Source of the DNA: an uncultured Robinsoniella sp.
Lineage (GTDB): Bacteria > Bacillota > Clostridia > Lachnospirales > Lachnospiraceae
Reading direction: 5' to 3'
Assembly: GCA_900539655.1 (NCBI GenBank)
Contig: UQCR01000027.1
Span: forward strand, 1 to 60,809
DNA length: 60,809 nucleotides
Shown in pieces: positions 1 through 8,520 of the stretch. The stretch's first letter is position 1, and the number at the start of each line of letters is the position of its first letter. The notes beneath the pieces were generated by a model. It saw nothing but the letters and a program-made list of their open reading frames with translations, had not been told where the DNA came from and searched no databases. Position numbers and translations under genes: made by a program.

Positions 1-28
1 GAAGGCTTATCCATAAGGTTTAGGATAA

Positions 29-68
29 TGTCAACAAAGTTGACAGTGCAAGTAAAACGGATGATATT
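29..68 (+). promoter_or_regulatory. Candidate sigma-A promoter with palindromic -35 region
   Basis: TTGACA (40-45), a 17-bp spacer and GATATT (63-68) form a good promoter. The -35 lies in a perfect inverted repeat, TGTCAAC-aaa-GTTGACA (29-45), so the opposite strand also carries a TTGACA with GATAAG 17 bp away (6-11). The palindrome could be an operator or two back-to-back promoters. The rightward transcript would meet the terminator at 111-135 after about 60 nt. The window edge hides the context to the left. Confidence 0.45.
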
Positions 69-110
69 TGATGAATTTCTGTGTGTGGTTTTGAAGGTAT
101 ATGTATGTGA

Positions 111-135
111 GCAGCTAATGGTAGCTGCTTTTTTT
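111..135 (+). terminator. Rho-independent terminator
   Basis: GCAGCTA (111-117) pairs with TAGCTGC (122-128) around a 4-nt loop and is followed by seven T (129-135). It ends either a gene lying to the left of the window or the short transcript from the promoter at 40-68. Confidence 0.75.
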
Positions 136-270
136 GTGCATTAATAGTCAATAAGCAAATAAATTTTACATAAACTTTAAATAAAACAGGACTAAAATTA
201 ACAAATCCCATGTAGAATATAGACATAGTAAAGTAATGAAATAAAAGTCATAAAAAAGTGGGAGGGAAAT

Positions 271-633
271 ATGCAGGTGATATTAGGTTTTGTTTTAATG
301 ATAATTGGAATCTCATATTGCACAGAGTCCATTCTTTCAACGCATAAACGTGCATTAAGGCTTGTGAAACAGGTTGATCGAAATGAATATTTTTCATTTT
401 GTGCAAGAATTTTTTTTGTAGCATCATTTTTGGTATTCCTGGCGAAGATTGCTTATCTGGCGGAAGCTATTTCCTACCAACAGAATATATACTTTGCATT
501 GGGAATATGTATCATAGGGATAGTACTGCTATTGTTTATTAATAAAAGGAAAACAGGTATGTTTTTTCTTGCTAACACCGTTCATGGTGATAAAAATAAA
601 TTGTACATTGGTAAAAAAGTATTAGAAAAATAA
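271..633 (+). CDS. Small integral membrane protein, function unknown
   Basis: This 120-residue protein has three hydrophobic stretches, at about residues 1-16, 46-66 and 73-91, separated by short charged segments. The C-terminal 25 residues are basic and probably cytoplasmic. I do not recognise a family. The start is supported by GGGAGG eight bases upstream of the ATG. The gene stands alone: a terminator lies upstream and a perfect hairpin overlaps its stop codon, so it is probably monocistronic. Nothing in the sequence points to an enzyme active site, and it shares no obvious function with the sugar locus that follows. Confidence 0.6.
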   Translation: MQVILGFVLMIIGISYCTESILSTHKRALRLVKQVDRNEYFSFCARIFFVASFLVFLAKIAYLAEAISYQQNIYFALGICIIGIVLLLFINKRKTGMFFLANTVHGDKNKLYIGKKVLEK

Positions 634-675
634 GTAAAAAGTGCTGATATCATAATTCAGCACTTTTTACTTATT
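629..675. terminator. Bidirectional terminator, 19-bp perfect stem
   Basis: A 19-bp perfect inverted repeat (629-647 with 657-675, 9-nt loop) lies between the convergent small membrane protein gene and the SIS gene. It is A-rich on one arm and T-rich on the other, so it can act in both directions. The stop codon of the membrane protein gene (631-633) lies inside the left arm. Confidence 0.85.
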
Positions 676-713
676 TGCAGATCAAATTTTTATCCGAATA
701 AGAAGAAAAGGTA

Positions 714-1751
714 TTATTTCAGAGAAATATAGGGATTTAGCCCTCCGGGGATATCCGGATTATGATCATTTACAAGTGCCTTATAAAATGCCAGCATTTG
801 ACATATATTTATAAAAGGAATACCCCAGGTAATTGAATTCTCTATAGCGCTCAGAGATACGTGGTAATCTGATTCCCAGTAGTCACTTGTTTGATGACCA
901 AGGGTAATAACATAGGAGCCACGGTTTTTGATATCTTTGATCATCTGCTTTTGGTAGTTATTTTCATTGGGATTAACTAAAATAAGAAACAGTTTTTTTT
1001 CATCTGCCAGGACAATTGGTCCATGTCTGTAATCCAGAATATTAAAATACTCTCCTGGAAGTATACATATTTCCGTAAATGCCAGACTTCCTTCACTTGC
1101 GATTCCGCTGATTTCTCCATCCCCTAATACAGTCACATTATTCCATTCTCTCTGGGCTATTTCCTGACACTTTTTTTTATGTTCTTCTAAAAATTCTAAT
1201 TGATTTCCAAAAAACATTTGAAACGATGTTTCCAGTTGCTTATTCTTCAGATAGATCGCCAGTAACATCGATAATGAGTAGTAAATATTTGAAATGGTTC
1301 TTGTCTGGCATATACTATGGTCAAATGCCCATGGAATCTCCAGGGTGAAGTCCAGATATGGTTTCAAAGAACAATCTGTCTTTGCGATAATACCCATAGT
1401 TTTAAATGTGGTAAGTTCACGCATTTTTTCTAATGCAAATAATACTTCACTGGTTTCGCCGGATCTGGATGCAATGATAACAAGTGAGTTGGCAATAAGT
1501 TTGCAGTACTTATCCGGTGACAGAATAATCTCACCGCCGGATATCGCTACGGCTTTTTTATCTGTGTACATGGAGAACATAGCGGCAGCACCTTCACTGA
1601 GCATGAAGCCCGACCCGCATCCAATAAAAATAATGTTTTGGTAAGGCTTTGTTATAAACTCATAGATCTGATCGTGTTTTTCCTGGAAAAGAGCCTGTGT
1701 TTGCATAAGAGCGGAAGGCTGGGTAAATATTTCAGTTTGAATGGTATACAT
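714..1751 (-). CDS. SIS-domain sugar-phosphate isomerase/deaminase
   Basis: A 345-residue cytoplasmic protein with two SIS (sugar isomerase) domains, as in the isomerase half of GlmS and in AgaS and FrlB. The first domain carries the phosphosugar-binding motif SRSGETSEV near residue 95. The second carries EGSLAFTEI...YRHGP, matching the EGALKLKE...KHGP segment of GlmS. It should act on a ketose- or amino-sugar-6-phosphate, probably with loss of ammonia or another amine; the substrate cannot be read from the sequence. It overlaps the end of the kinase gene by 20 bases and has its own AAGGAGG, so the two are translationally linked. It is the last gene of a regulator-kinase-isomerase unit. Confidence 0.8.
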   Translation of the reverse strand: MYTIQTEIFTQPSALMQTQALFQEKHDQIYEFITKPYQNIIFIGCGSGFMLSEGAAAMFSMYTDKKAVAISGGEIILSPDKYCKLIANSLVIIASRSGETSEVLFALEKMRELTTFKTMGIIAKTDCSLKPYLDFTLEIPWAFDHSICQTRTISNIYYSLSMLLAIYLKNKQLETSFQMFFGNQLEFLEEHKKKCQEIAQREWNNVTVLGDGEISGIASEGSLAFTEICILPGEYFNILDYRHGPIVLADEKKLFLILVNPNENNYQKQMIKDIKNRGSYVITLGHQTSDYWESDYHVSLSAIENSITWGIPFINICQMLAFYKALVNDHNPDIPGGLNPYISLK

Positions 1752-2733
1752 GTGGTTCCTCCTTTGATATTTGCTCTTTTAAGTGAAGAGCTAATTCTGA
1801 TAGTTCATGATGACATATATTTTTAGCAGCCAGTAAGATGCCGCCTTGAACGGGCGGAAGATAAGGGGGAGTAAGGGTAATCACAAGCTGCTTTAAATAT
1901 CTAATAAGGGGATCTAGTATAAGGCTTTCGTTTTTGAAAATTCCTCCGGAATAAGAAACAGGAACCGGAGTTTCAGGTGAAAAGCCCAGTTTTCGGTAGA
2001 TCGCTTTTATGGAAATAAAAAGTTCGTAAGCGGCTGTATCATACAGGCGTCGGGCCTGTACATCGCCTGCCCTGGCAGCCTGACTCAAATAAACTTGCAT
2101 TTTTGCAATGCCTTCACGATTACCTGACAAGTGGTCATCATAATATGTGATCAAACCTTTTTCATCCTGAATTAACAGGGAATTACAGATGATATCATAC
2201 AGGAAGGAACGGTCTTCGCGGTAATCACATTCCTTGGCAAATAGTGAAAGTGTCTGAATACCAAGCCAGTAGGCGGAGCCCTCATCTGAAAATGAAGTAT
2301 GCCATCCATTGGATCTGGCACTTTTTCCTTCCATATTTTCCCCGTATGCAATGGCACCGGTGCCTGCTACAATATGTATACCATAAGACAGGTTAAGGGA
2401 TCCGGCAAAACCTAATGCAACATCATTGCAGAGCAATAACACAGCCCGGGGAAGAAGATCGTGCAGATACTCAGAAATCTCCCGGTCTGCAGAGGAATCT
2501 TCACCATAGCATGGAATGCCAAAAGCGGCGCTGGAAATTTGTTCTTTCCGGCATCCGGCTGTCTTAATAAGCTGGATGATTCCGTTTTTCACCAGATTAC
2601 ATACACCGGAAATGCCGATCTGGGGGTGGGAACAACCGGATGTTTCAAAGCGTGCAGCAACGGATCCGGAATAAGTAGTCAGCATCCAGGCAGTTTTAGT
2701 TCCGCCCCCATCCATACTTAATAGATATTTCAT
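1732..2733 (-). CDS. BadF/BadG-family sugar kinase (N-acetylglucosamine kinase-like)
   Basis: A 333-residue ASKHA-fold ATPase. Residues 4-12 hold the phosphate-1 motif MDGGGTKTA, and the adenosine/phosphate-2 region appears as GTGAIAYG followed by NGWHTSFSDEGSAYWLG, the pattern of N-acetylglucosamine kinases in the BadF/BadG/BcrA/BcrD family. A reading frame extends ten codons further upstream, but AAGGAGG lies just before the ATG at 2733, which sets the start. It sits between a GntR regulator and an SIS isomerase and opposite a sugar importer and GH4 enzyme. I infer that it phosphorylates the (amino) sugar released inside the cell, and the isomerase then acts on the phosphate. Confidence 0.82.
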   Translation of the reverse strand: MKYLLSMDGGGTKTAWMLTTYSGSVAARFETSGCSHPQIGISGVCNLVKNGIIQLIKTAGCRKEQISSAAFGIPCYGEDSSADREISEYLHDLLPRAVLLLCNDVALGFAGSLNLSYGIHIVAGTGAIAYGENMEGKSARSNGWHTSFSDEGSAYWLGIQTLSLFAKECDYREDRSFLYDIICNSLLIQDEKGLITYYDDHLSGNREGIAKMQVYLSQAARAGDVQARRLYDTAAYELFISIKAIYRKLGFSPETPVPVSYSGGIFKNESLILDPLIRYLKQLVITLTPPYLPPVQGGILLAAKNICHHELSELALHLKEQISKEEPHVYHSN

Positions 2734-2810
2734 GAGGAACCTCCTTTGTATGCAACCATGCATTTACGTTGCATCTTAATTGTATTTTAATGGAATATAG
2801 TAAAAATCCG

Positions 2811-3533
2811 TTAATTCAATTCCACGCGGTAAGAGAAGAAATCGCTTTTAATAAATGCCACAGTATACTCGATAATATAATTTCTGGAATAAGTAATTCT
2901 TTCAATTTTAATAGAAGTATCAGAAGTTTTTATGCCTAATAGCAAGGCATCTTCTCGTGATACAGGTACAGCTGTAATATTCTCAGTTGCCCGTTCCGGT
3001 ATAATATTAAAGGACTGCATTGTTTTATAAAGTCCATTATCCTTTATTTTTTCAAGTGTCATCTCAGGATAAATGCTAACGGGTATGTATGAAGTTTCCA
3101 CCGCATACGGAATGTCCTGGGCATAAAGGCAGCGTATTAACTCGTACACCATATCGCCGGAATTCATCTTCAGATTATCCATTACTTTTCCCACTGCCGG
3201 TATTTGCTTAAAGGATAAAACTTTATTACTGTGGGTGATTCCTTTCGCTTCTATATTTTCACGAAGGCTATAAAATTTTGTCAGTGTCTGTTCTATTCTA
3301 CGGACAGAAACAAATGTGCCCTTGCCCTGTTTGCGGTAAATATAACCGTCCTTCGTTAATAAATCCAGAGCATCGCGGACGGTAATGCGGCTAAGCGCAT
3401 ACCGTGTACACAATTCCCGCTCGGTGGGCATTTTGTCATTGGGTTTCCATTCGCCGGAAGTGATTTTTTCAACCAATATATCGTAGAGCTGTGTATATTT
3501 GAAATTATTTTGAACGTCGTTATTTTTTGACAT
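2811..3533 (-). CDS. GntR-family transcriptional regulator, HutC/UTRA type
   Basis: A 240-residue regulator. Residues 12-80 form a winged helix-turn-helix with the GntR signature (MPTERELCTRYALSRITVRD, then GKGTF). Residues 95-238 form a UTRA ligand-binding domain, the type that usually senses a phosphorylated sugar or amino sugar. AAGGAGG precedes the ATG. It is transcribed with the kinase and isomerase genes and diverges from the importer operon. By analogy with NagR-type regulators it would repress both operons and be released by an intermediate of the pathway, probably the kinase product. That ligand assignment is inference. Confidence 0.88.
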   Translation of the reverse strand: MSKNNDVQNNFKYTQLYDILVEKITSGEWKPNDKMPTERELCTRYALSRITVRDALDLLTKDGYIYRKQGKGTFVSVRRIEQTLTKFYSLRENIEAKGITHSNKVLSFKQIPAVGKVMDNLKMNSGDMVYELIRCLYAQDIPYAVETSYIPVSIYPEMTLEKIKDNGLYKTMQSFNIIPERATENITAVPVSREDALLLGIKTSDTSIKIERITYSRNYIIEYTVAFIKSDFFSYRVELN

Positions 3534-3597
3534 ACAGGAACCTCCTTAAATATGATATTGGTATTACTGAAAATAGTTAAAACTTAAAGGTATTAAT

Positions 3598-3626
3598 ATA
3601 ATATAACAACTAGAAAAAATGTGCAA
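3598..3626 (-). promoter_or_regulatory. Sigma-A promoter for regulator-kinase-isomerase operon
   Basis: On the minus strand TTGCAC (3626-3621), a 17-bp spacer and TATTAT (3603-3598) match the consensus well. A GGTATT word lies at the expected start site (3589-3594) and again in the leader (3560-3565). The same word overlaps the -35 of the divergent promoter (3722-3727), so it may be part of a GntR operator. This 403-bp divergent region (3534-3936) holds no gene. Confidence 0.7.
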
Positions 3627-3725
3627 GGGATTTTTGCAAAATAAAGATAAAACGTAATTGTGTATAAAAAATAACTATAAATATTGTTGAATAATGATGA
3701 AAAATGATTAATTTGCATAAAGGTA

Positions 3726-3754
3726 TTGCAAGAATAATAAACTTGTCTTATAAT
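3726..3754 (+). promoter_or_regulatory. Sigma-A promoter for sugar importer operon, with palindrome over -10
   Basis: TTGCAA (3726-3731), a 17-bp spacer and TATAAT (3749-3754). An interrupted palindrome covers the -10: ACTTGT (3741-3746) with ACAAGT (3761-3766), and nested TTGTC (3743-3747) with GACAA (3755-3759). This is a plausible operator for the divergent GntR protein. The leader to the first gene is about 175 nt. Confidence 0.75.
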
Positions 3755-3887
3755 GACAATACAAGTTAGATAAGGGAAACGTAAGGACATGAGAAATATT
3801 GGTTCTATAAATACAGGATCAATATGAGGAAGAGAGGTGAACGAGGCTTCATTTTCAGGAAGACTTGATGTGGATATTTTAAGATTT

Positions 3888-3901
3888 AGAAAACGAAACC
3901 A
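3888..3901 (+). promoter_or_regulatory. Possible catabolite-response (cre) site
   Basis: AGAAAACGAAACCA matches 11 of 14 positions of the CcpA consensus TGWAANCGNTNWCA. It lies in the leader between the promoter and the binding-protein gene, where a roadblock would repress. The match is weak. Confidence 0.25.
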
Positions 3902-3936
3902 TTATTATGGTTTATGTAAATGTGGAGGATAATACT

Positions 3937-5301
3937 ATGAGAAGAAAAAAAATTGCAGTTATTTTAACCTGTATGCTGGCTATGTCATCAGTTCTAACTG
4001 GATGTTCCGGTAAAGATAATTCAGAAGTACAGAAAAATGATGAAACGAAAACGGCGGCATCTTCAGAAACAGGGAAGCCGGATACAAAAGAGGCTGAGGC
4101 TAACGGAGAGCTTGTGACACTCTGGATGCATAATGGACCCGCATTTGTAAAGGCAACAAAGGAGCTGGCTGAAGAATTTGAAGCAGAGAGCGGAATTAAA
4201 ATAGATATTCAGGTATTTCCGTATGATGTTATGAGTCAGAAGATGAAGGCTGCATACACCGCCGGGAATGAGCCTGATATCATCCAGGGGTTTGGTGCCT
4301 GGATGCCTACTTATATAAATCAGGGAGTATTGGCTAAGGTGCCGGATGATATTGCTTCAGGATTTAAAGAGGATTTCCTGTCCGGTGCAGTAGAGGGATA
4401 TGAAAAAGATGGGGCATATTATGGTGTGCCTATTGAAATGCAGATGGAAAGCGGTTTGTTCTATGTACCGGAGAAAGCAAAAGAGTCTGGAATAGAAGGA
4501 GCGCCTAAGACATTTGATGACGTTGTTAAAATTGCAAAGGATCATGTGAAATACAATGGAGATGTTCTGGAATATGGCGGTCTGGAGTTTGATAACGGTG
4601 ATAATGTTGCACAGCTATTCCTCTCCTGGATTCTGCAGTATGGTGGGAATTTCTGGGATGAAGGAAAGACCCATATGGTCCTGCAATCGGAAGAGGGTAA
4701 ACTGGCATGGCAGAAGCTGGTGGATTTGATTGAAGTAGATAAAGTTACAGACACCAAACATATAACAGGAGATATAACATCAGATGTATTTTTCTTTAAT
4801 AAAAAAGCAGCCCAGCTAATCAAAGGCTCCTGGGCGTCAGCGATTGGTGAAGAGTTAAAAAATGATGACTGGGAATATACATTCCTTCCTCCTGTTACCG
4901 GAGATATCCCTCATTTTGTAGTAGAAACCGGCTGGGCATATGTGGTATCTGAAAACAGTAAAAATAAAGACAATGCATTTAAATTCATACAGTATTGCCT
5001 GCAGCCGGAAAAATCACTTGCGTTTAATCTTGCAACTAAGACAATACCTTCTTTAAAAGCGTTAGCGGAAGATCCGGCTTATACGGAAGCAGATGAAAAT
5101 GTGCGCTTTAAGGATCAGTTCCAATATCTGAAGTATGCACAGAATGTGGGACCTGTTCAGGATATGGATTATGTAAAGACTACGATCAGGGATATATTTA
5201 AAAGCCAGATTGATGGCAAGTATACCACAGAGGAAGCCCTTAAAAAGGCGGAGACAGATATTAATCAGCATATTGATTCTCTTTTGGCCCAGACAAAATA
5301 A
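3937..5301 (+). CDS. ABC sugar transporter, substrate-binding lipoprotein (CUT1 family)
   Basis: A 454-residue extracellular solute-binding protein of family 1. Residues 1-22 are a lipoprotein signal peptide ending LTGC, so Cys23 should be lipidated and the protein anchored outside the membrane. A low-complexity Ser/Thr/Lys/Glu linker follows to about residue 55, then the binding domain. GGAGG (3924-3928) lies 8 bases before the ATG at 3937, so I prefer this over the in-frame ATG at 3907. It is the first gene of the importer operon, followed by a 14-bp stem-loop and two permeases. The substrate is probably a glycoside handled by the GH4 enzyme two genes further on. No ATPase gene is present. 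Confidence 0.88.
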   Translation: MRRKKIAVILTCMLAMSSVLTGCSGKDNSEVQKNDETKTAASSETGKPDTKEAEANGELVTLWMHNGPAFVKATKELAEEFEAESGIKIDIQVFPYDVMSQKMKAAYTAGNEPDIIQGFGAWMPTYINQGVLAKVPDDIASGFKEDFLSGAVEGYEKDGAYYGVPIEMQMESGLFYVPEKAKESGIEGAPKTFDDVVKIAKDHVKYNGDVLEYGGLEFDNGDNVAQLFLSWILQYGGNFWDEGKTHMVLQSEEGKLAWQKLVDLIEVDKVTDTKHITGDITSDVFFFNKKAAQLIKGSWASAIGEELKNDDWEYTFLPPVTGDIPHFVVETGWAYVVSENSKNKDNAFKFIQYCLQPEKSLAFNLATKTIPSLKALAEDPAYTEADENVRFKDQFQYLKYAQNVGPVQDMDYVKTTIRDIFKSQIDGKYTTEEALKKAETDINQHIDSLLAQTK

Positions 5302-5312
5302 AGAGTGGAGAA

Positions 5313-5358
5313 TGCTGCAAAATAAAGCTTATGCACCATGTGGATTTATTTTGCAGCA
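5313..5358 (+). terminator. Stem-loop between binding-protein and permease genes
   Basis: A 14-bp perfect inverted repeat (5313-5326 with 5345-5358, 18-nt loop) lies between the binding-protein and first permease genes. It has no T-run, so it is more likely an mRNA-stabilising or processing hairpin that raises binding-protein yield than a full terminator, as known between malE and malF in enterics. Confidence 0.6.
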
Positions 5359-5377
5359 GCTCCTTTAAGGAGGCAGG

Positions 5378-6283
5378 ATGATGAATAAAAAAATAAAGAG
5401 AAAACAGAGTATCAGCCGCCGTCAAAGAAGATTTGTCATAATAGGGCTCACACCAATTCTGATTGTATTCTTTGTCTTTTCAGTCATACCAATATTTTAT
5501 AGCTTTATCATGTCGCTGTTTAACCACAGTGGATTTGGCAAGGCACCTTTTGTGGGAGTGGAAAATTATATACAATTAATGCATGATACGGAATTTTTAG
5601 GTTCTTTAAAAAATACAGTTATTTTTGTTTTGATTGCGGTTAATGCAAACATTGTAATATCTACGCTTATGGCTGTTGTGATCAAGTCTGTTAAAAGGCG
5701 AAAGATTCGATCTTTTTTCAGAGGCTGGTTCTTTATTCCGGCTGTAATTCCAATTGTTGCGTTATGCTATGTATGGGCAATTATGTATCAGCCCAGTTCG
5801 GGTATTATCAATAAAATGCTTTCATTGGCAGGAATAGCCCCGGTGAATTGGTTAACCGGAAGCAGTACTGCCTTAATTGCAATTATTATTACTACATTGT
5901 GGTGTGACCTGGGTTATAATATTGTTCTGATTCTGGCGGGAATGGACAGTATTCCAGATATGTTTCTGGAGGCTGCTTCTATAGACGGGGCAAATTGCGT
6001 ACAGAAGTTTTTTCGGATTACGCTTCCGCTTTTATCCAGAAATATGCTGTTTGTCAGTATCATGACGTATATTACATACTTCCAGGCATTTGCCCAAATA
6101 CAGATTATGACCAAAGGCGGACCAAATAATGCGACCAATGTCATTGCCTACAATATCTACAATTATGCATTTCAGTATTCCCAGATGGGATATGCATCTG
6201 CTATGGCAATGGTGTTATTGGGAATCATTTTAATCATATCAATGGTACAGTTTTTCTGCGTTAAGACTGACTGGGAATATTAG
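5378..6283 (+). CDS. ABC sugar transporter permease, MalF type
   Basis: A 301-residue inner-membrane permease with six predicted transmembrane helices after a basic N-terminus (KKIKRKQSISRRQRR). Near residue 200 it carries the EAA loop EAASIDGANCVQKFFRITLP, which docks on the ATPase subunit. AAGGAGG lies upstream of two adjacent ATGs (5378 and 5381); spacing slightly favours the second, which would remove one Met. It is the MalF-like partner of the next gene; together they form the channel fed by the preceding lipoprotein. The ATPase must be a shared MsmX/MsmK type encoded elsewhere. Confidence 0.9.
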   Translation: MMNKKIKRKQSISRRQRRFVIIGLTPILIVFFVFSVIPIFYSFIMSLFNHSGFGKAPFVGVENYIQLMHDTEFLGSLKNTVIFVLIAVNANIVISTLMAVVIKSVKRRKIRSFFRGWFFIPAVIPIVALCYVWAIMYQPSSGIINKMLSLAGIAPVNWLTGSSTALIAIIITTLWCDLGYNIVLILAGMDSIPDMFLEAASIDGANCVQKFFRITLPLLSRNMLFVSIMTYITYFQAFAQIQIMTKGGPNNATNVIAYNIYNYAFQYSQMGYASAMAMVLLGIILIISMVQFFCVKTDWEY

Positions 6284-6295
6284 GAGGGGGATACC

Positions 6296-7111
6296 ATGAA
6301 GATACTGTCAAAGTGTTTAAAGGGCTTTATATTGGGTATAGGTTTCCTGGTAGTTGCCTTTCCGTTTTTATGGTGTGTACTGCTTTCACTTAAAGGAAAT
6401 GCAGAAATTATGAGTATCGATGCATCATTCTTTCCGAAACAGATTGTGCTGGACGGATATAAGAAGGTATTGACAGAAGCTCCGTTTATGAGATGGCTGT
6501 TTAACAGTATCGTTACCTCTGTTCTTGCTACCGGGATTGTGGCATTGACCAGTTGCCTGGGTGGATATATATTTGGTAAATTCAATTTCAGGGGGAAAAA
6601 TGTACTGTTCATGGGAATCTTGGCTACTATGATGGTACCCTTTCAGGTAACGATGATACCTACATATCTGATCAGCAATAAGCTGCATATTTTAGACACA
6701 CTTGCGGCATTGATCATTCCATATATGGTTTCCGGATTCGGGATCTTTCTATGTCGGCAGTTTGCGGAAAATGTACCGGATGAAATTATGGAGGCAGGAA
6801 GGATAGAGGGGGCGGGAGAGTGGAGGATATTTTTCGGATTGATCATACCGATGATTAAACCGGCGATTTCTGCTCTTTGTATTTTTACCTTTATGGGAAG
6901 ATGGAATGATTATTTATGGCCGTTAATAGCGCTTACCAGTGAGGATAAAATGACACTGCCTCTGGCACTGAACTTTTTCAACTCCAGCCTGTTAACCGAT
7001 TACAATTCATCCATGAGCGCAGGGGTTTTGGTCATGCTTCCAATCATGGTTGTCTATTTTATTTTCCAAAAGCAGTTTGTTGAGAGTATTACATTAACGG
7101 GAATTAAATAA
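6296..7111 (+). CDS. ABC sugar transporter permease, MalG type
   Basis: A 271-residue permease with six predicted helices and the EAA loop EAGRIEGAGEWRIFFGLIIP near residue 165. The C-terminus ends in the ITLTGIK tail typical of MalG-type subunits. A strong GGAGGGGG site lies five bases before the ATG, and the gene starts 12 bases after the MalF-type gene. It completes the importer of locus A. It closely resembles the other MalG-type genes in this window in layout, but I did not align them in detail. Confidence 0.9.
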   Translation: MKILSKCLKGFILGIGFLVVAFPFLWCVLLSLKGNAEIMSIDASFFPKQIVLDGYKKVLTEAPFMRWLFNSIVTSVLATGIVALTSCLGGYIFGKFNFRGKNVLFMGILATMMVPFQVTMIPTYLISNKLHILDTLAALIIPYMVSGFGIFLCRQFAENVPDEIMEAGRIEGAGEWRIFFGLIIPMIKPAISALCIFTFMGRWNDYLWPLIALTSEDKMTLPLALNFFNSSLLTDYNSSMSAGVLVMLPIMVVYFIFQKQFVESITLTGIK

Positions 7112-7190
7112 AGAGGTGCCGGCTGAAAGAAAATAGCTGTCTGCTTCCTTAATTTATATGTGTGGTTTAAGCGCACGGATGGGAGAAAAA

Positions 7191-8504
7191 ATGAGAGAAA
7201 ACGGATATTGTAAATTTGTATTTATAGGTGCAGGAAGTTCCGTATTTACCCTGCGGCTGATTGGAGATATATTAAAAGAAAAAAGCATAAGCAGCGGACA
7301 TATTGCGCTGGTTGATATTGACGGGAAAGTTTTAGAAGAGACGAAGGAAGCTGTTATTCATTTGATACAGTTCGCTAAACGGGAGTTTGAGATCAGTTCC
7401 CACACGGATTACATGCAGGCAATTCCGGATGCCGACTATGTGTTTATGACAATCGCTACAGGAGGATATGAGCGGTGGAAACAGGATATCAGAATCTGTA
7501 CGGATCATGGGGTACTGCAATCTGTAGGGGATACAATTGGTCCAGGCGGCATAATCAGGACGCTTCGAACAATTCCGGTGATTTTAGAAATTGCCAAAGC
7601 CATGGAGACAGTATGCCCGGATGCATGGATGATTAATTATTCCAATCCGGAGGGTGCCGTTTGTCTGGCACTACAAAAATATACCAGGATCAAGAATTTC
7701 GGCCTGTGCCATGGCACACCGGATACTGCACAGTGGCTGGCTGAAAAAGTGTTTCAGGTTGAACGGGAACGGTTTACTTACCGGGCGGCGGGGATCAATC
7801 ACTTTACCTGGTTTACGGACATGAGGATCGATGGGGAAAATGTGTACGCTGATCTTAACAATGCTTTAAAAAGCAGTGGTATGGATAAGAAGGAACCAAT
7901 TTCTGCGGAATTATACCGCATATATGGATGCTATCCTGCACCGGGAGACCGTCACGTAGGAGAATTCGTGCCCTATTATTTGAAGGATAAGGTGCTGGAA
8001 GATAAGGATTACGAATGGAAAAACAATGATTTTACGGTAGTGGATGGATGGAGGGAGGAGGCCAGGGAGCTCTTCGATGAAGTAAGAATACATAACAGAG
8101 GGTATGAGAAACTTCTGGAAGGATCGGGTGAAACTGCGGCAAACTTTATAAGATCTTTAAATACCGGAGATATTTCCAGCGAGATGGTAAATGTAGTGAA
8201 CAGAGGATATATTGATAATGTATCACAGGATATTATTGTAGAGCTGCCTACTTATATTGACCAGTTTGGACTGCATCCACAGAAGATCGGAAAACTGCCT
8301 GATGCTATTGCAGCCCAGTGTGACAGGCTTGGCAGAGAATATCTTCTGATGGTGGAGGCAGCGGCAACCTGCAGTTATGAAAAAGCATTACAGGCGATGT
8401 ACCTGGATCCACTGTCAGCTAATTGTCTGTACCCGGAGCTGCTTTTACAGGATTTGATTCATGCAAATCTGGACTTGCTGCCGGAAGCATGGAGTAATGA
8501 GTAA
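7191..8504 (+). CDS. GH4 family glycosidase (alpha-glycosidase, NAD- and metal-dependent)
   Basis: A 437-residue cytoplasmic glycoside hydrolase family 4 enzyme, which cleaves by NAD-dependent oxidation/elimination. The Rossmann motif FIGAGSSVFT lies at about residues 9-18, NPEGA near 147, and the metal ligands are Cys173 (GLCHGT) and His204 (GINHFTW). A Cys-His motif goes with enzymes acting on non-phosphorylated glycosides, whereas Cys-Asn or Cys-Asp goes with phospho-glycosidases; I recall that Cys-His-Gly variants include glucuronidase or galacturonidase types, which needs checking. The start at 7191 follows GGGAGA; the upstream in-frame ATGs have no ribosome site. It follows the importer and should cleave the imported sugar. 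Confidence 0.87.
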   Translation: MRENGYCKFVFIGAGSSVFTLRLIGDILKEKSISSGHIALVDIDGKVLEETKEAVIHLIQFAKREFEISSHTDYMQAIPDADYVFMTIATGGYERWKQDIRICTDHGVLQSVGDTIGPGGIIRTLRTIPVILEIAKAMETVCPDAWMINYSNPEGAVCLALQKYTRIKNFGLCHGTPDTAQWLAEKVFQVERERFTYRAAGINHFTWFTDMRIDGENVYADLNNALKSSGMDKKEPISAELYRIYGCYPAPGDRHVGEFVPYYLKDKVLEDKDYEWKNNDFTVVDGWREEARELFDEVRIHNRGYEKLLEGSGETAANFIRSLNTGDISSEMVNVVNRGYIDNVSQDIIVELPTYIDQFGLHPQKIGKLPDAIAAQCDRLGREYLLMVEAAATCSYEKALQAMYLDPLSANCLYPELLLQDLIHANLDLLPEAWSNE

Positions 8505-8520
8505 AGGGGGAATCGGTTTC

